Assembly (NCBI RefSeq): GCF_000771405.1
Contig: NZ_JDUI01000003.1
Location: 124,001 to 188,000, forward strand
Length of the DNA: 64,000 nt
DNA from: Bifidobacterium pullorum DSM 20433
GTDB lineage: Bacteria; Actinomycetota; Actinomycetes; Actinomycetales; Bifidobacteriaceae
Direction of reading: 5' to 3'
Positions 1 to 9,160 of this stretch are shown one piece after another. The notes beneath the pieces are model-generated. The model searched no databases, was not told where the DNA came from, and saw only the letters and a program-made list of their open reading frames with translations. Position numbers and translations under genes: made by a program. Numbering within the stretch: the stretch's first letter is position 1; every line of letters starts with the position of its first letter.

Positions 1-845
1 TTGTATGCGCCACGCAGCGCGGGTGGGATGCGGTCCTTCTCCCCCAGGCCGTTGACGCGCCGGAAATCGGCCTCCGCCGCCGCGGCCTGCCTGTTCACAT
101 CATCCTGCGCCTGCCCCTGCGCATTGTCGATGAGCCGGCCGGCCAGCAGCACGGCCTCCGAGGCTCGCCTGAGGTTCAGCACGCCCACGACCAATTCGTC
201 GCGGTCGGCCATGACCCGTTCCTGCGTGGCATAGAGACGCGCCACCCCGATATGCCCCTCGGACAGACGTGCCGCCCTTGCCGCCAGATGGGCGTCGACG
301 CCGTCGTTGTGCTGCAGGAAATCGGCCACCGCCTGCGTGGACGGCACCGCCAGGTTGACGATGCGGGTGCGGGAGCGGATCGTCGGCAGCACATCCTGCG
401 CGCTGGGCGCGCACAGCAGCCAGATCGTATGCTCGCTCGGCTCCTCGATTTCCTTGAGCAGCACGTTCGTGGTGCGTTCGAGCATGCGGTCCACATCCTC
501 GATGATGATGATCCGCCATGGCGCCGTGCTGGGCATCTGTTCGGACTTGGCGATCAGCCCACGCACTTCATCGATGCCGATGGTGACCTTGTTGGTGGCC
601 AGCACGGTGACATCCGGATGGGTGCCGGCCATCACCTGCTCCGTAACACGCGTGGAGACCTCGCCCAGACCGTGATCGGGGCTTTCCAGCGCCGCGGCGA
701 ACGCCCGCGCCATGTTGGACCGGCCGGATCCGGGAGGACCGCAGATCAGCCAGGACTGCGCGATGGATTTCGGATCGCCGGCGGCGATGGCGCTCAGCTG
801 ACCGACCACCTGGCGCTGACCGACGATGGCGTCCCAGACACTCAT
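1..845 (-). CDS. holB: DNA polymerase III subunit delta' (C-terminal part beyond left edge)
   Basis: Encodes the delta' subunit of the clamp loader, which helps open and load the beta sliding clamp at replication forks. The visible 281 codons begin [17 protein letters not shown] and carry a P-loop of the form GPPGSGRSN near residues 37-45, a Walker-B-like run of isoleucines followed by EDVDRM, the conserved LLKEIEEP segment and an SRT arginine-finger motif (TIRSRTRI). The P-loop has Arg where ATPases have Lys-Thr, as expected for a delta' that does not hydrolyse ATP. The gene runs off the left edge, so its stop is not seen. Its ATG overlaps the tmk stop as ATGA (845-842), so the two genes are translationally coupled, a common actinobacterial pairing. 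Confidence 0.9.
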   Translation of the reverse strand, partial: MSVWDAIVGQRQVVGQLSAIAAGDPKSIAQSWLICGPPGSGRSNMARAFAAALESPDHGLGEVSTRVTEQVMAGTHPDVTVLATNKVTIGIDEVRGLIAKSEQMPSTAPWRIIIIEDVDRMLERTTNVLLKEIEEPSEHTIWLLCAPSAQDVLPTIRSRTRIVNLAVPSTQAVADFLQHNDGVDAHLAARAARLSEGHIGVARLYATQERVMADRDELVVGVLNLRRASEAVLLAGRLIDNAQGQAQDDVNRQAAAAEADFRRVNGLGEKDRIPPALRGAY

Positions 846-1555
846 CGCGCACCTCCGGCGTGCGGAACCGGAGCGGCGAACGAGCCACTGCCCGGCATGA
901 CGCTGCGCCCCTCGTCAACCGAGGCGGTCCGGGAGGCCAGCAGGGCGTCGAAGTCGGCGCGGATGACGTCCCACACCTCGTCGACGGTCCGTGCCGCATC
1001 GACGACGCGGAACCGATCGGGTTCGGACTGCGCCAGCTCCAGGAACGCATTCCGCGTGCGCTGCTGGAAGTCGCCGCCAGCGGATTCCATGCGGTCGGCG
1101 CTATGGGTCAGCCGTTCGTGCGACCGTGACGGGTCCATGTCCAGCAGGTATGTGCGATCAGGCAACAGGCCGTTTGTGGCCCACAGACTGAGATCCCGGA
1201 TCTCGGCAGGCGTCAGCTCGCGTCCGCCCGCCTGGTAGGCCAACGACGAATCGAGATACCGGTCGGTGATGACAACGGTTCCGCGTTCCAATGCCGGCCG
1301 GATCTTCTCCGCCACATGCTGCGCACGGTCGGCGGCGAAGATCAGGGCCTCGGCGCGCGGCGCGATGTCGGCCGCCCCCTCGGGAACGCCGTGCAGCAGC
1401 AGCTGGCGCAGGGCCTTGCCCAACGGCGTGCCGCCGGGCTCGCGGGTCACCACAACCTCAAACCCCAGCGACAGGGCGTGTTCGCGCAACCGTGTGGCCT
1501 GCGTGGTTTTACCCACGCCGTCAACCCCCTCGAACGAGATGAACAACCCTGCCAT
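842..1555 (-). CDS. tmk: Thymidylate kinase
   Basis: Phosphorylates dTMP to dTDP in the cytoplasm for dTTP supply. The 237-residue product has the P-loop [12 protein letters not shown] (residues 8-19), the [11 protein letters not shown] motif that contacts the nucleotide, and the usual family length. An ATG lies five codons upstream at 1570, but AAAGGGG sits five bases before the ATG at 1555, so the later start is preferred. It overlaps holB by four bases. The dense charged C-terminus is ordinary. Identification rests on clear family motifs and on the tmk-holB order. Confidence 0.93.
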   Translation of the reverse strand: MAGLFISFEGVDGVGKTTQATRLREHALSLGFEVVVTREPGGTPLGKALRQLLLHGVPEGAADIAPRAEALIFAADRAQHVAEKIRPALERGTVVITDRYLDSSLAYQAGGRELTPAEIRDLSLWATNGLLPDRTYLLDMDPSRSHERLTHSADRMESAGGDFQQRTRNAFLELAQSEPDRFRVVDAARTVDEVWDVIRADFDALLASRTASVDEGRSVMPGSGSFAAPVPHAGGAR

Positions 1556-1659
1556 CGGATCCCCTTTCATGCGGTTCCACCAAGCCTACACACCGCGGTT
1601 CGCGCAACACTCCCGTAAGTCCAAGGCCGGGTGTCCTCGCGTCAGCGGCCGGGGACGGG

Positions 1660-4545
1660 TTACTCGGCCTTGGTCTTGGCCGCCGTGGACTTCTTCGCCG
1701 TCGTCTTGCGGGTCGCGGTCTTCTTGGCTGTGGATGATTTGGTCGACTTGGACGACGTCGTGCGGCGGGTCCGACGCTTGGCCGGCCCGGCGGCGCGTTT
1801 CTCGGCGAGCAGGCGGAACGCCTCGGCCGGTTCGATCGACTCGGGCGTGTACTGCTTGGGCAGCGTGCGGTTCGTCTCGCCATCGGTGATGTAGGCACCG
1901 TAGAAGCCGTCCTTGATGGTCACAGGCTTGCCGGTCTCCGGGTCCGGGCCCAGCTCGCGCAGCGGCGGCTTGGCTGCGCCGCGACCACGACCGCGGCCAT
2001 ACTTCGGCTGGGCGAACAGTTCCTTGGCCTTCTCCAAGTCGACGGTGAAGATCTCGTCCTCACTGCCCAGGGAGCGCGTCTCGGTTTTGCCGTCCGCGCC
2101 GGTTTTGGTCAGATACGGGCCGTATCGTCCGTTATTCGCGGTGATGACCGCCTGCGAGAGCTCGCCGGTCTCGGCGTTGGCCTCCTCGAGCGTGCCGACC
2201 TCGCGCGGCAGGCTCAGCAGTTTCAGCGCGTCCTCGAGCGTCAGGGTCTCGGGGGTCATCGTCTTGAACAGCGACGCCATCTTCGGGCGCGGTGCCGCGG
2301 CGGCCTTGCGGGTGCCACGTTTCGCGGGTTTCGCCCCCTCGTCCTCCTCGGCGGCGGTCGCCGGCTGTTCCGGCGCGATCAGTGCCACATAAGGACCGAA
2401 ACGCCCGCTGCGTACCTCCACGGTGCCGCCGGTGGCAGGATCCTTGCCCAGTTCACGCGGGCCGCCCGCGTTCTTCTCGATCAGTTCATGGCCGACCTCG
2501 ACGGTCAACTCGTCGGGGGCGATCGTATCCGGCAGCGATGCGCGCTTCGGGTTGCCCTGATCGTCGAGATGGTTCATGTCCTCGAGGTACGGGCCGTACC
2601 GGCCCACACGCACATGCAGGCCATCGCCGATCTCGATGGTGTTGATGGCCCGGGCGTCGATTTCCCCCAGCTGCGCGACCTGCTGCTGCAGACCGGCATG
2701 GGCCTCGTCCGCATTCGCCGCGGCGCCATCCCCCGACCCGAAGTAGAAGCGGGTCAGCCAGTCGCGGCCGGATTCCTTGCCATGCGCGATCTGATCCAGC
2801 CCGTTCTCCATGTCGGCGGTGAACTGGTAGTCCACGTACTTGGGGAACTTGGTCTCCAGCAGTTTGGTGACCGCGAACGCCAGCCACGAGGGAATCAGCG
2901 CACGGCCCCGCTCGTACACATATCCACGGTCGATGATCGTGGAGATGATGCTGGCATAGGTGGACGGACGACCGATCTCCTTGGCCTCCAGCGTCCGCAC
3001 CAGGGACGCCTCGGTGTACCGTGCCGGAGGCTGCGTCTCGTGCCCATCCGCCTGAACGTCGGCCGCGCTCAGCGCGTCGCCCGGCTTCAGGGGCGGCAGC
3101 GACGCGTTCTCATCGGCATCCGCCGGTTTCGATGCGCGATCCGACTGCGTGGTCTGCGCGGTTTCCGCGGACCTGGTGCCGGTGGCCTTCATAAAACCAG
3201 GGAATTCGATGACGGTGCCGGACGACTGGAACACGGCCTCGCCGTAGGTGCCGGCCTGCGCGGACAGGCGCACGGTGGCGGTCGAACCGGTGGCGTCGGC
3301 CATCTGCGAGGCGAGCGTGCGCTGCCAGATCAACGTGTACAACTTGAGCTGGTCGGCAGGCACCTTGGTGGCGAGCTCCTGCGGGTCACGGAACTGCGCG
3401 CCTGCGGGGCGGATGCACTCGTGCGCCTCCTGCGCGCCGGCGGACCGGGTGGCGTACTGCTTGGGCCCGTCGGAAAGGTACGCCTTGCCGAAGTGGAATT
3501 CGACGGCGTTGCGCGCCGCCTCGATCGCCTCCTGCGAAAGGGTGACCGAATCGGTACGCATGTAGGTGATGTAGCCGTTCTCATACAACCCCTGCGCGGC
3601 GCGCATGGTCTGACGCGAGCTCATGCCCAGACGGTTGCCGGCGGCCTGCTGCAGGGTGGACGTGGTGAACGGGGGCTGGGGACGCCGACGATACGGCTTG
3701 GTCTCCATCGACACGACGGTGAACGCGGCCGATTCGAGCGCCGTGGCCACTGCCGTGGCCTGCGCCTCATCCAGCTGGCGGACATTGCCGGCGAAACCGT
3801 CCGGGGTCAGCTTGCCGTCCGAACCGAAGTCCTTGGAACCGGCAAGCCTCTTGCCATCCAGCGACACCATGCGCGAGGCGAAGCGGCTTTCCTCGCCCTC
3901 GGCATCCAGCGCGCACAGCGTGGCGACGACATCCCAGTAGGATGCGCGGACGAACGCCATACGCTCCCGCTCGCGTTCCACAATCAGACGCGTGGCCACG
4001 GACTGCACGCGGCCGGCGGACAGGCCAGGGCCGACCTTGCGCCACAGCACCGGGGACAGCTCGTACCCGTAGAGGCGGTCCAGCACACGGCGGGTCTCCT
4101 GGGCGTCCACCATATGGGCGTCGACGTCGCGCGTCTTGTCCAGCGAGGCCCTGATGGCCTCCGGGGTGATCTCGTGGAACACCATGCGCTTGACCGGCAC
4201 CTTCGGTTTCAAGGTCTCCACCAGATGCCAGGCGATCGCCTCACCCTCGCGGTCCTCATCGGTGGCGAGGTAGAGTTCGTCGGCGTTCTTCAACGCGGCC
4301 TTGAGCTCGGTGACGGTTTTCTTCTTCTCGCTGCCCACGATGTAATACGGCTTGAACCCGTCGTCCACATCGACGCCGAACTTGCCGAACTTGGCCTTGT
4401 CCGCAGCGGGAACCTGACTGGGCTGCGCAAGGTCTCGAATATGGCCCACCGACGCCATGACGGTGTAGCCGTTGCCAAGATATCCCCCGATCTTCCTGGC
4501 TTTGGTGGGAGACTCCACTATGACGAGCTTGGTGCCGTTACCCAT
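1660..4545 (-). CDS. topA: DNA topoisomerase I (type IA)
   Basis: Relaxes negatively supercoiled DNA by single-strand passage. The 961-residue protein starts with the TOPRIM domain (KLVIVESPTKARKIGGYL, then the acidic DEDREGEAIAW), continues with the topo IA core that holds the active-site tyrosine in YITYMRTDS (about residue 327), and ends with repeated C-terminal beta domains (RYGPYL / RFGPYV / RYGPYL blocks). The tail from about residue 915 is rich in Lys, Thr, Ser and Ala, as in other actinobacterial TopA proteins where such tails bind DNA. Zinc fingers of the E. coli type are absent. The start ATG has AAGGAGA six bases upstream. Confidence 0.96.
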   Translation of the reverse strand: MGNGTKLVIVESPTKARKIGGYLGNGYTVMASVGHIRDLAQPSQVPAADKAKFGKFGVDVDDGFKPYYIVGSEKKKTVTELKAALKNADELYLATDEDREGEAIAWHLVETLKPKVPVKRMVFHEITPEAIRASLDKTRDVDAHMVDAQETRRVLDRLYGYELSPVLWRKVGPGLSAGRVQSVATRLIVERERERMAFVRASYWDVVATLCALDAEGEESRFASRMVSLDGKRLAGSKDFGSDGKLTPDGFAGNVRQLDEAQATAVATALESAAFTVVSMETKPYRRRPQPPFTTSTLQQAAGNRLGMSSRQTMRAAQGLYENGYITYMRTDSVTLSQEAIEAARNAVEFHFGKAYLSDGPKQYATRSAGAQEAHECIRPAGAQFRDPQELATKVPADQLKLYTLIWQRTLASQMADATGSTATVRLSAQAGTYGEAVFQSSGTVIEFPGFMKATGTRSAETAQTTQSDRASKPADADENASLPPLKPGDALSAADVQADGHETQPPARYTEASLVRTLEAKEIGRPSTYASIISTIIDRGYVYERGRALIPSWLAFAVTKLLETKFPKYVDYQFTADMENGLDQIAHGKESGRDWLTRFYFGSGDGAAANADEAHAGLQQQVAQLGEIDARAINTIEIGDGLHVRVGRYGPYLEDMNHLDDQGNPKRASLPDTIAPDELTVEVGHELIEKNAGGPRELGKDPATGGTVEVRSGRFGPYVALIAPEQPATAAEEDEGAKPAKRGTRKAAAAPRPKMASLFKTMTPETLTLEDALKLLSLPREVGTLEEANAETGELSQAVITANNGRYGPYLTKTGADGKTETRSLGSEDEIFTVDLEKAKELFAQPKYGRGRGRGAAKPPLRELGPDPETGKPVTIKDGFYGAYITDGETNRTLPKQYTPESIEPAEAFRLLAEKRAAGPAKRRTRRTTSSKSTKSSTAKKTATRKTTAKKSTAAKTKAE

Positions 4546-4627
4546 GTCTTCTCCTTACGACTTGCGTTTGCACGTCATCTTACCCATGTCCGGACAACTA
4601 TCGGCAAATCGGCAGTGTGCCGACGGC

Positions 4628-5626
4628 TCACCGGCGCGGCGGCGAAGGCGGGCCGCCGACCAGTCCGATCCGGGTCAGCGGCGCCGCGGTGATCTGCCGC
4701 ATCGCCAACGTCAACCCGAACACCAACAGCGCCACGCCCGTCACCGCGACGACCGCGGACACGCAGGCACCGTCCACGCACCACTCGGCACGCAGCTCCA
4801 ATCCCGGAACGACCTGCCAAAGCACGTACGCGGCATACGCGGTCAGCAGCAGCCCGCCGGTGATCATCACCGTGCCGACGATCTGGATGCTCGCCGAGGA
4901 CGCCCGTTTGCCGGGCTCATCCATACCGGACGTCCGGGTGAACGCCAGCGTCAGCATCGCCATCGCCCCCGCGATGCAGATCGCCATCACCACATCCGTC
5001 GGACGGTGCCATTTCCCGACCATCACCGAAATCCCCACCAGCAGCGCATACACGGCGCCGACAGCCGCCACCGCGGCGCGGCACACGCGCGGCACCACGC
5101 ACAGCAGCGCGATGCCCGCTGCCGCGGCAAGAATCGTATGCCCCGAAGGCGCCGAATTGGCCTCCGGCGCCTCCACATGAATGATGAACGGGCGCGGCAG
5201 ATGAGCTTTCAGCAGCGACGAGGCGAAACACAGCACGGCGAACACCGCCGACTGCCCCAGCAGCCACCACCGGCGACGCACGCCCGCCACAACCAACGAT
5301 CCCACGGCCAGCACGGCACTGACGATCTGCACCACCAGCGAAACGGTAAACACGCTGACCACCGGCCCCAACCACGCAGGCAGCCGATCCGCCAGATTGG
5401 CCCAGACCATATCGTCATAGGCCTGCCCGTCCTCAGTGCACACGCCCAGCCACCACACACCGGCGGCCGCACCTGCCAGCAGCAACGCGAACACCACGCA
5501 CAGCACGCGGCTCGATGGCCTCGGCCGGACCGTCAAGGGGTCAAGCTGCGCCAGGCCACGCTCGATCTGCGCGGACTCGGAGGCGTCATCCGCCACCGCG
5601 GGATTCATGTGCTGTTCGTCTGTCAT
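4628..5626 (-). CDS. PAP2-superfamily membrane phosphatase
   Basis: A 332-residue polytopic membrane protein of the phosphatidic-acid phosphatase type 2 superfamily. The motifs seen are KAHLPRPF (a shortened first motif), SAPSGH (second) and GKWHRPTD (third, His and Asp in the expected spacing). Several hydrophobic segments flank them. The family removes phosphate from lipid phosphates such as phosphatidate or undecaprenyl pyrophosphate, and the substrate here cannot be read from sequence. An ATG exists at 5740, but the stretch before 5626 abuts the SRP RNA gene, so MTDEQHMNPAV is the probable start. The ribosome site (GTGGGT) is weak, and an internal Met at 5608 is an alternative. Confidence 0.75.
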   Translation of the reverse strand: MTDEQHMNPAVADDASESAQIERGLAQLDPLTVRPRPSSRVLCVVFALLLAGAAAGVWWLGVCTEDGQAYDDMVWANLADRLPAWLGPVVSVFTVSLVVQIVSAVLAVGSLVVAGVRRRWWLLGQSAVFAVLCFASSLLKAHLPRPFIIHVEAPEANSAPSGHTILAAAAGIALLCVVPRVCRAAVAAVGAVYALLVGISVMVGKWHRPTDVVMAICIAGAMAMLTLAFTRTSGMDEPGKRASSASIQIVGTVMITGGLLLTAYAAYVLWQVVPGLELRAEWCVDGACVSAVVAVTGVALLVFGLTLAMRQITAAPLTRIGLVGGPPSPPRR

Positions 5627-5711
5627 ACCCACGACTCTACGAGATGACTCCCGACAGCGTAGATATCTACCGTTCCCTGCGGCGAACCCCCACAACACCG
5701 CGGACAAAAGA

Positions 5712-5799
5712 AAAACCTCCACGCACCCGTCAGAGGCCACTTACCCTTGCTGCATTCCTGCCCTGGGGGAGTTGGGTGACGTAACGCCACATGGAGGCT
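5712..5799 (-). ncRNA. ffs: Signal recognition particle RNA (4.5S type)
   Basis: On the minus strand the segment contains the universally conserved SRP apical domain GGGCAGGAATGCAGCAAGGG, bracketed by arms that fold back. The ends pair through TGGAGG (5792-5797) and CCTCCA (5716-5721). This is the small bacterial form that binds Ffh and targets membrane proteins. The RNA ends in GGAGG followed by TTTTTCTTTT, which serves as a terminator. Boundaries are good to a few bases. Confidence 0.93.
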
Positions 5800-5805
5800 T
5801 GCACC

Positions 5806-5833
5806 AGTGTACACCATCCGGGGACCACCGCAA
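5806..5833 (-). promoter_or_regulatory. Promoter of the SRP RNA gene
   Basis: Minus-strand -35 TTGCGG (5828-5833) and -10 TACACT (5806-5811) are separated by 16 bases. They place the start of transcription at about 5799, which matches the 5' end of the SRP RNA. Confidence 0.65.
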
Positions 5834-6012
5834 ATCGCGCGGGTTCCCCGGGAATGCGACACCCTCCGGGAACGGGGGTGAGCTCCGGCCAAAGGGGTAA
5901 CGGCAGGGGCACGGGTAGCATGGAATCGACGCTCATCGGCACGGACCGTCCGCGCGAGCGGACCCCGCCGATAAGACGAACGACCGAAGCAGCCCAACGA
6001 CAAGGAGTGATG

Positions 6013-7191
6013 ATGGCTGGGGATGTGACATATCCGGATCTGGTGGTGGTCGGCGCCGGCCTGTTCGGACTGACTGTGGCACAGCAGGCGGTGGAGAAGG
6101 CCGGCGCGCGCGTGCACATCATCGACGTGCGCGATCACATCGGTGGCAACGCGTATTCGTACTTCGACGAGGAGACGGGCGCGGAGATCCACAAGTATGG
6201 CGCGCACCTGTTCCACACGTCGAACCAGCGCGTGTGGGACTACGTCAACCGCTTCACCGAATTCACCGATTACGTGCATCGCGTGTACGCCACGCATAAC
6301 GGCGAGGTGTATCCGCTGCCCACGAATCTGGGCACGATCAACCAGTTCTTCCGCGCGCACTACACGCCGGCCGAGGCCAAGGCCCTGATCGCCGAGCAGG
6401 CCGGCGAGCTGGCTGGCAAGGATCCGGAGAACCTCAACGACAAGGGCATCTCGCTGATCGGGCGCCCGTTGTATGAGGCGTTCATCAAGAACTACACGGC
6501 CAAGCAGTGGCAGACCGATCCGGAGCAGTTGCCCGCCTCGATCATCAACCGCCTGCCGGTGCGCTTCAACTACGACAACCGGTATTTCAAGGACACTTGG
6601 GAGGGCCTGCCGAAGGACGGGTACACGGCCTGGTTCGAGCGGATGATCGACGATCCGCGCATCACCGTGGAGCTGGGAGTGGACTTCTTCGACGAATCGC
6701 AGCCGTACAACAAGACCGCGCTGAACGCGGCCGGCGTGCCGGTGGTGTACACGGGTCCGGTGGACCGGTATTTCGACTACGAGCTGGGCGACCTCAAATG
6801 GCGCACGGTGGACTTCAAGGAGGTCCGCTATGACGAGGATGACCATTTCGGCTGCCCGGTGATGAACTTCTCCGATGCGGACGTGCCGTACACGCGCGCG
6901 ATCGAGTTCAAGAACTTCAACCCGGAGCGCCATGATTCGCAGAACCATGAGCGCACCGTGGTCTGGGAGGAGTACAGCCGGTTCGCCGAGCGCGGCGACG
7001 AGCCGTACTACCCGATCAACACCGAGGCGGACAAGGAACTGTACGCCAAGTACGTGGAGCTCGAGAAGACCGTGCCGAACACCGTGTTCGGCGGCCGTCT
7101 GGGCACCTACAAGTACTACGACATGCACCAGGTCATCGATACCGCGCTGACCGCCTATGAGGAGCAGATCCACCCCCTGCTCGGCAAGTAG
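6013..7191 (+). CDS. glf: UDP-galactopyranose mutase
   Basis: Interconverts UDP-galactopyranose and UDP-galactofuranose, the donor for galactofuranose in cell-wall or capsular polysaccharides. The 392-residue flavoenzyme opens with the FAD dinucleotide fold LVVVGAGLFGLTVA, then HIGGNAYSYFDEETG and KYGAHLFHTSNQRVWDYV, all typical of bacterial Glf. The C-terminal GRLGTYKYYDMHQVID closes the FAD site. Two consecutive ATGs occur at 6010 and 6013. AAGGAG at 6002-6007 is better spaced for 6013. The gene stands alone between the SRP RNA gene and a repeat array, without other polysaccharide genes in the window. Confidence 0.94.
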   Translation: MAGDVTYPDLVVVGAGLFGLTVAQQAVEKAGARVHIIDVRDHIGGNAYSYFDEETGAEIHKYGAHLFHTSNQRVWDYVNRFTEFTDYVHRVYATHNGEVYPLPTNLGTINQFFRAHYTPAEAKALIAEQAGELAGKDPENLNDKGISLIGRPLYEAFIKNYTAKQWQTDPEQLPASIINRLPVRFNYDNRYFKDTWEGLPKDGYTAWFERMIDDPRITVELGVDFFDESQPYNKTALNAAGVPVVYTGPVDRYFDYELGDLKWRTVDFKEVRYDEDDHFGCPVMNFSDADVPYTRAIEFKNFNPERHDSQNHERTVVWEEYSRFAERGDEPYYPINTEADKELYAKYVELEKTVPNTVFGGRLGTYKYYDMHQVIDTALTAYEEQIHPLLGK

Positions 7192-7240
7192 GCACCGGAT
7201 TCAACTGTTGAATATGGTGCGCGAATCCGGCCATTACCGC

Positions 7241-7283
7241 AACGTTTTCAACAGTTGACCTGGTGGCCCTGTTGAAAACGTTG
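7241..7283. repeat. Perfect 15-bp inverted repeat downstream of glf
   Basis: CAACGTTTTCAACAG (7241-7255) is the exact reverse complement of CTGTTGAAAACGTTG (7269-7283), with a 13-base loop. It lies 49 bases after the glf stop and merges into the 64-bp repeat array, whose units carry the same GTTGAAAACG core. It could end glf transcription, although no T-run follows. Confidence 0.7.
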
Positions 7284-7707
7284 CGCTAGCCGGCCCGGTT
7301 GCGCCACCTTTTGCACAGGGCAACCTAGGCAACCGTTGAAAACGTGGCGCCAACCGGCCCGGTTGCACCACCTTTTGCACAGGGCAACCTAGGCAACCGT
7401 TGAAAACGTGGCGCCAACCGGCCCGGTTGCACCACCTTTTGCACAGGGCAACCTAGGCAACCGTTGAAAACGTGGCGCCAACCGGCCCGGTTGCACCACC
7501 TTTTGCACAGGGCAACCTAGGCAACCGTTGAAAACGTGGCGCCAACCGGCCCGGTTGCACCACCTTTTGCACAGGGCAACCTAGGCAACCGTTGAAAACG
7601 TGGCGCCAACCGGCCCGGTTGCACCACCTTTTGCACAGGGCAACCTAGGCAACCGTTGAAAACGTGGCGCCAACCGGCCCGGTTGCACCACCTTTTGCAC
7701 AGGGCCA
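7267..7707. repeat. Tandem array of 64-bp units (six near-identical plus one diverged)
   Basis: Six copies with exact 64-bp period start at 7331, 7395, 7459, 7523, 7587 and 7651 (the last one truncated). A diverged copy from about 7267 precedes them. Within each unit are the 15-base palindrome CAACCGGCCCGGTTG, the hexamers GGCGCC and CCTAGG, and the pair GGTTGC / GCAACC. The period is not a multiple of three, so the short open frames across it do not repeat and are not genes. The array fills the space between the converging genes glf and the inositol-phosphate synthase gene. Confidence 0.95.
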
Positions 7708-7764
7708 ATATGACGTGACGCCTGCGAGGACGACATCCTCGGCAGGCGTCACATGCTATTGGCC
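7703..7764. terminator. Long inverted repeat between convergent genes, likely terminator
   Basis: GGCCAATA (7703-7710) pairs with TATTGGCC (7757-7764), and the inner arms TGACGCCTGC and GCAGGCGTCA continue the stem to GAGGA/TCCTC, with arms of about 28 bases. It lies 10 bases past the stop of the inositol-phosphate synthase gene and starts inside the last 64-bp repeat unit. There is no clear T-run. Confidence 0.6.
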
Positions 7765-7773
7765 GCTAACGGC

Positions 7774-8916
7774 TCAGGCGCGCCAGACATCCTTGCCGGC
7801 GGCCTTGGCGGCGGCCACGTCGGCGTCGAGCTGGGCCTCGTCGGCCTCGACCTCGCCGGCGATGAACCGTTCGACCAGCTCACGCGCCTCATTGTCCTCA
7901 TGCTGCACGGCCGGGGACTTCATGAAGTACGAGCTCGGGGCCAGCACCGGGCCGGCCAGACCGCGGTCGAGCGCGATCTTGGCGGCGCGCACGGCGTCGA
8001 TGACGATGCCGGCGGAGTTCGGGGAATCCCACACCTCCAGCTTGTACTCCAGGTTCAGCGGCACATCGCCGAACGTGGTGCCCTCCAAACGCACGAACGC
8101 GAACTTGCGGTCATCCAACCAAGCCACATAGTCGGACGGGCCGATATGCACGTTGTAATCGTCCATCTCATGCGGCACCACCGAGGTCACGGCGCGGGTC
8201 TTCGAGATCTTCTTGGACTCCAGGCGCGAACGCTGCAGCATGTTCATGAAGTCCATGTTGCCACCCACATTGAGCTGGTAGGTGCGGTCCAGGCGCACGC
8301 CGCGGTCCTCGAACAGACGGGCCATCACGCGGTGGGTGATCGTGGCGCCGACCTGGCTCTTGATATCGTCGCCGACGATCGGCACGCCCGCGTCGCGGAA
8401 CTTCTGCGCCCACTCCGGGTCGGAGGCGATGAACACCGGCAGGCAGTTGACGAACGCGCAGCCCGCATCCATCGCGGCCTGGGCGTACGCCTTATCGGCC
8501 TGCTCGGAGCCGACCGGCAGGTACGAGACGAGTACGTCGACCTGCTTCTCGCGCAGCACCGCGGCCACGTCGACCGGCTCGGCGTCCGACTCGTCGATCA
8601 TCTGGCGGTAGTACTCGCCCAGACCGTCATAGGTCGGGCCGCGCAGCACCTCCACGCCCAGATCCGGCACATCGGAGAACTTGATCGTGTTGTTTTGCGA
8701 GGCGAAGATCGCCTCGGACAGGTCCTTGCCCACCTTGAGCGCATCGACGTCGAACGCGGTGACGAACTCGATGTCGCGCACGCGGTACCCGCCGAAGTTG
8801 TTGTGCATCAGACCGGGGATCTTCTCATCGTCGGCCGTGTCCTTGTAGTATTCGACGCCCTGCACCAACGACGAGGCGCAGTTGCCCACGCCGGCGATAG
8901 CCACACGAATGCTCAT
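7774..8916 (-). CDS. ino1: Inositol-1-phosphate synthase
   Basis: Converts glucose-6-phosphate to myo-inositol-1-phosphate with NAD, the entry to phosphatidylinositol and related actinobacterial glycolipids. The 380-residue protein starts [20 protein letters not shown], an N-terminal NAD-binding fold. It has the short actinobacterial form of the family, with the conserved [19 protein letters not shown] and [12 protein letters not shown] segments and the [13 protein letters not shown] block that follows. A TTG one codon upstream is not needed, because AGAGAGG precedes the ATG at 8916 at good distance. It is divergent from the penicillin-binding protein gene. Confidence 0.92.
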   Translation of the reverse strand: MSIRVAIAGVGNCASSLVQGVEYYKDTADDEKIPGLMHNNFGGYRVRDIEFVTAFDVDALKVGKDLSEAIFASQNNTIKFSDVPDLGVEVLRGPTYDGLGEYYRQMIDESDAEPVDVAAVLREKQVDVLVSYLPVGSEQADKAYAQAAMDAGCAFVNCLPVFIASDPEWAQKFRDAGVPIVGDDIKSQVGATITHRVMARLFEDRGVRLDRTYQLNVGGNMDFMNMLQRSRLESKKISKTRAVTSVVPHEMDDYNVHIGPSDYVAWLDDRKFAFVRLEGTTFGDVPLNLEYKLEVWDSPNSAGIVIDAVRAAKIALDRGLAGPVLAPSSYFMKSPAVQHEDNEARELVERFIAGEVEADEAQLDADVAAAKAAGKDVWRA

Positions 8917-9160
8917 CAAAAACCTCTCTGTCCACTTGATAGTGTGATTGCCAATATCACCGTCCTAGCTTACCCAGCCACCGCACCGACATGACGCAGC
9001 ATCCCGGATTCCCACCATTTTCCCAGACAGCATGCAGTGATTTTGGCCAGTCCGCAGCCATCCGCCCATTTGTGAGGGTTCGGCGGAAAAACCGCGTCCA
9101 TAAGCCGTTTTTCGCTTCCAGCGCCGCGGATTCTCAGGGGCGGCTACTACCTTGGACTTT

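Noticed and set aside
2488..4692. 734-codon plus-strand frame opposite topA
   Set aside because: It mirrors the topA coding strand, has no recognisable domains and no ribosome site. The minus-strand protein is a clear topoisomerase.
7517..7708. 63-codon minus-strand frame in the 64-bp array
   Set aside because: A 64-bp period shifts frame at each unit, so the peptide is not repeated and no start signals exist.
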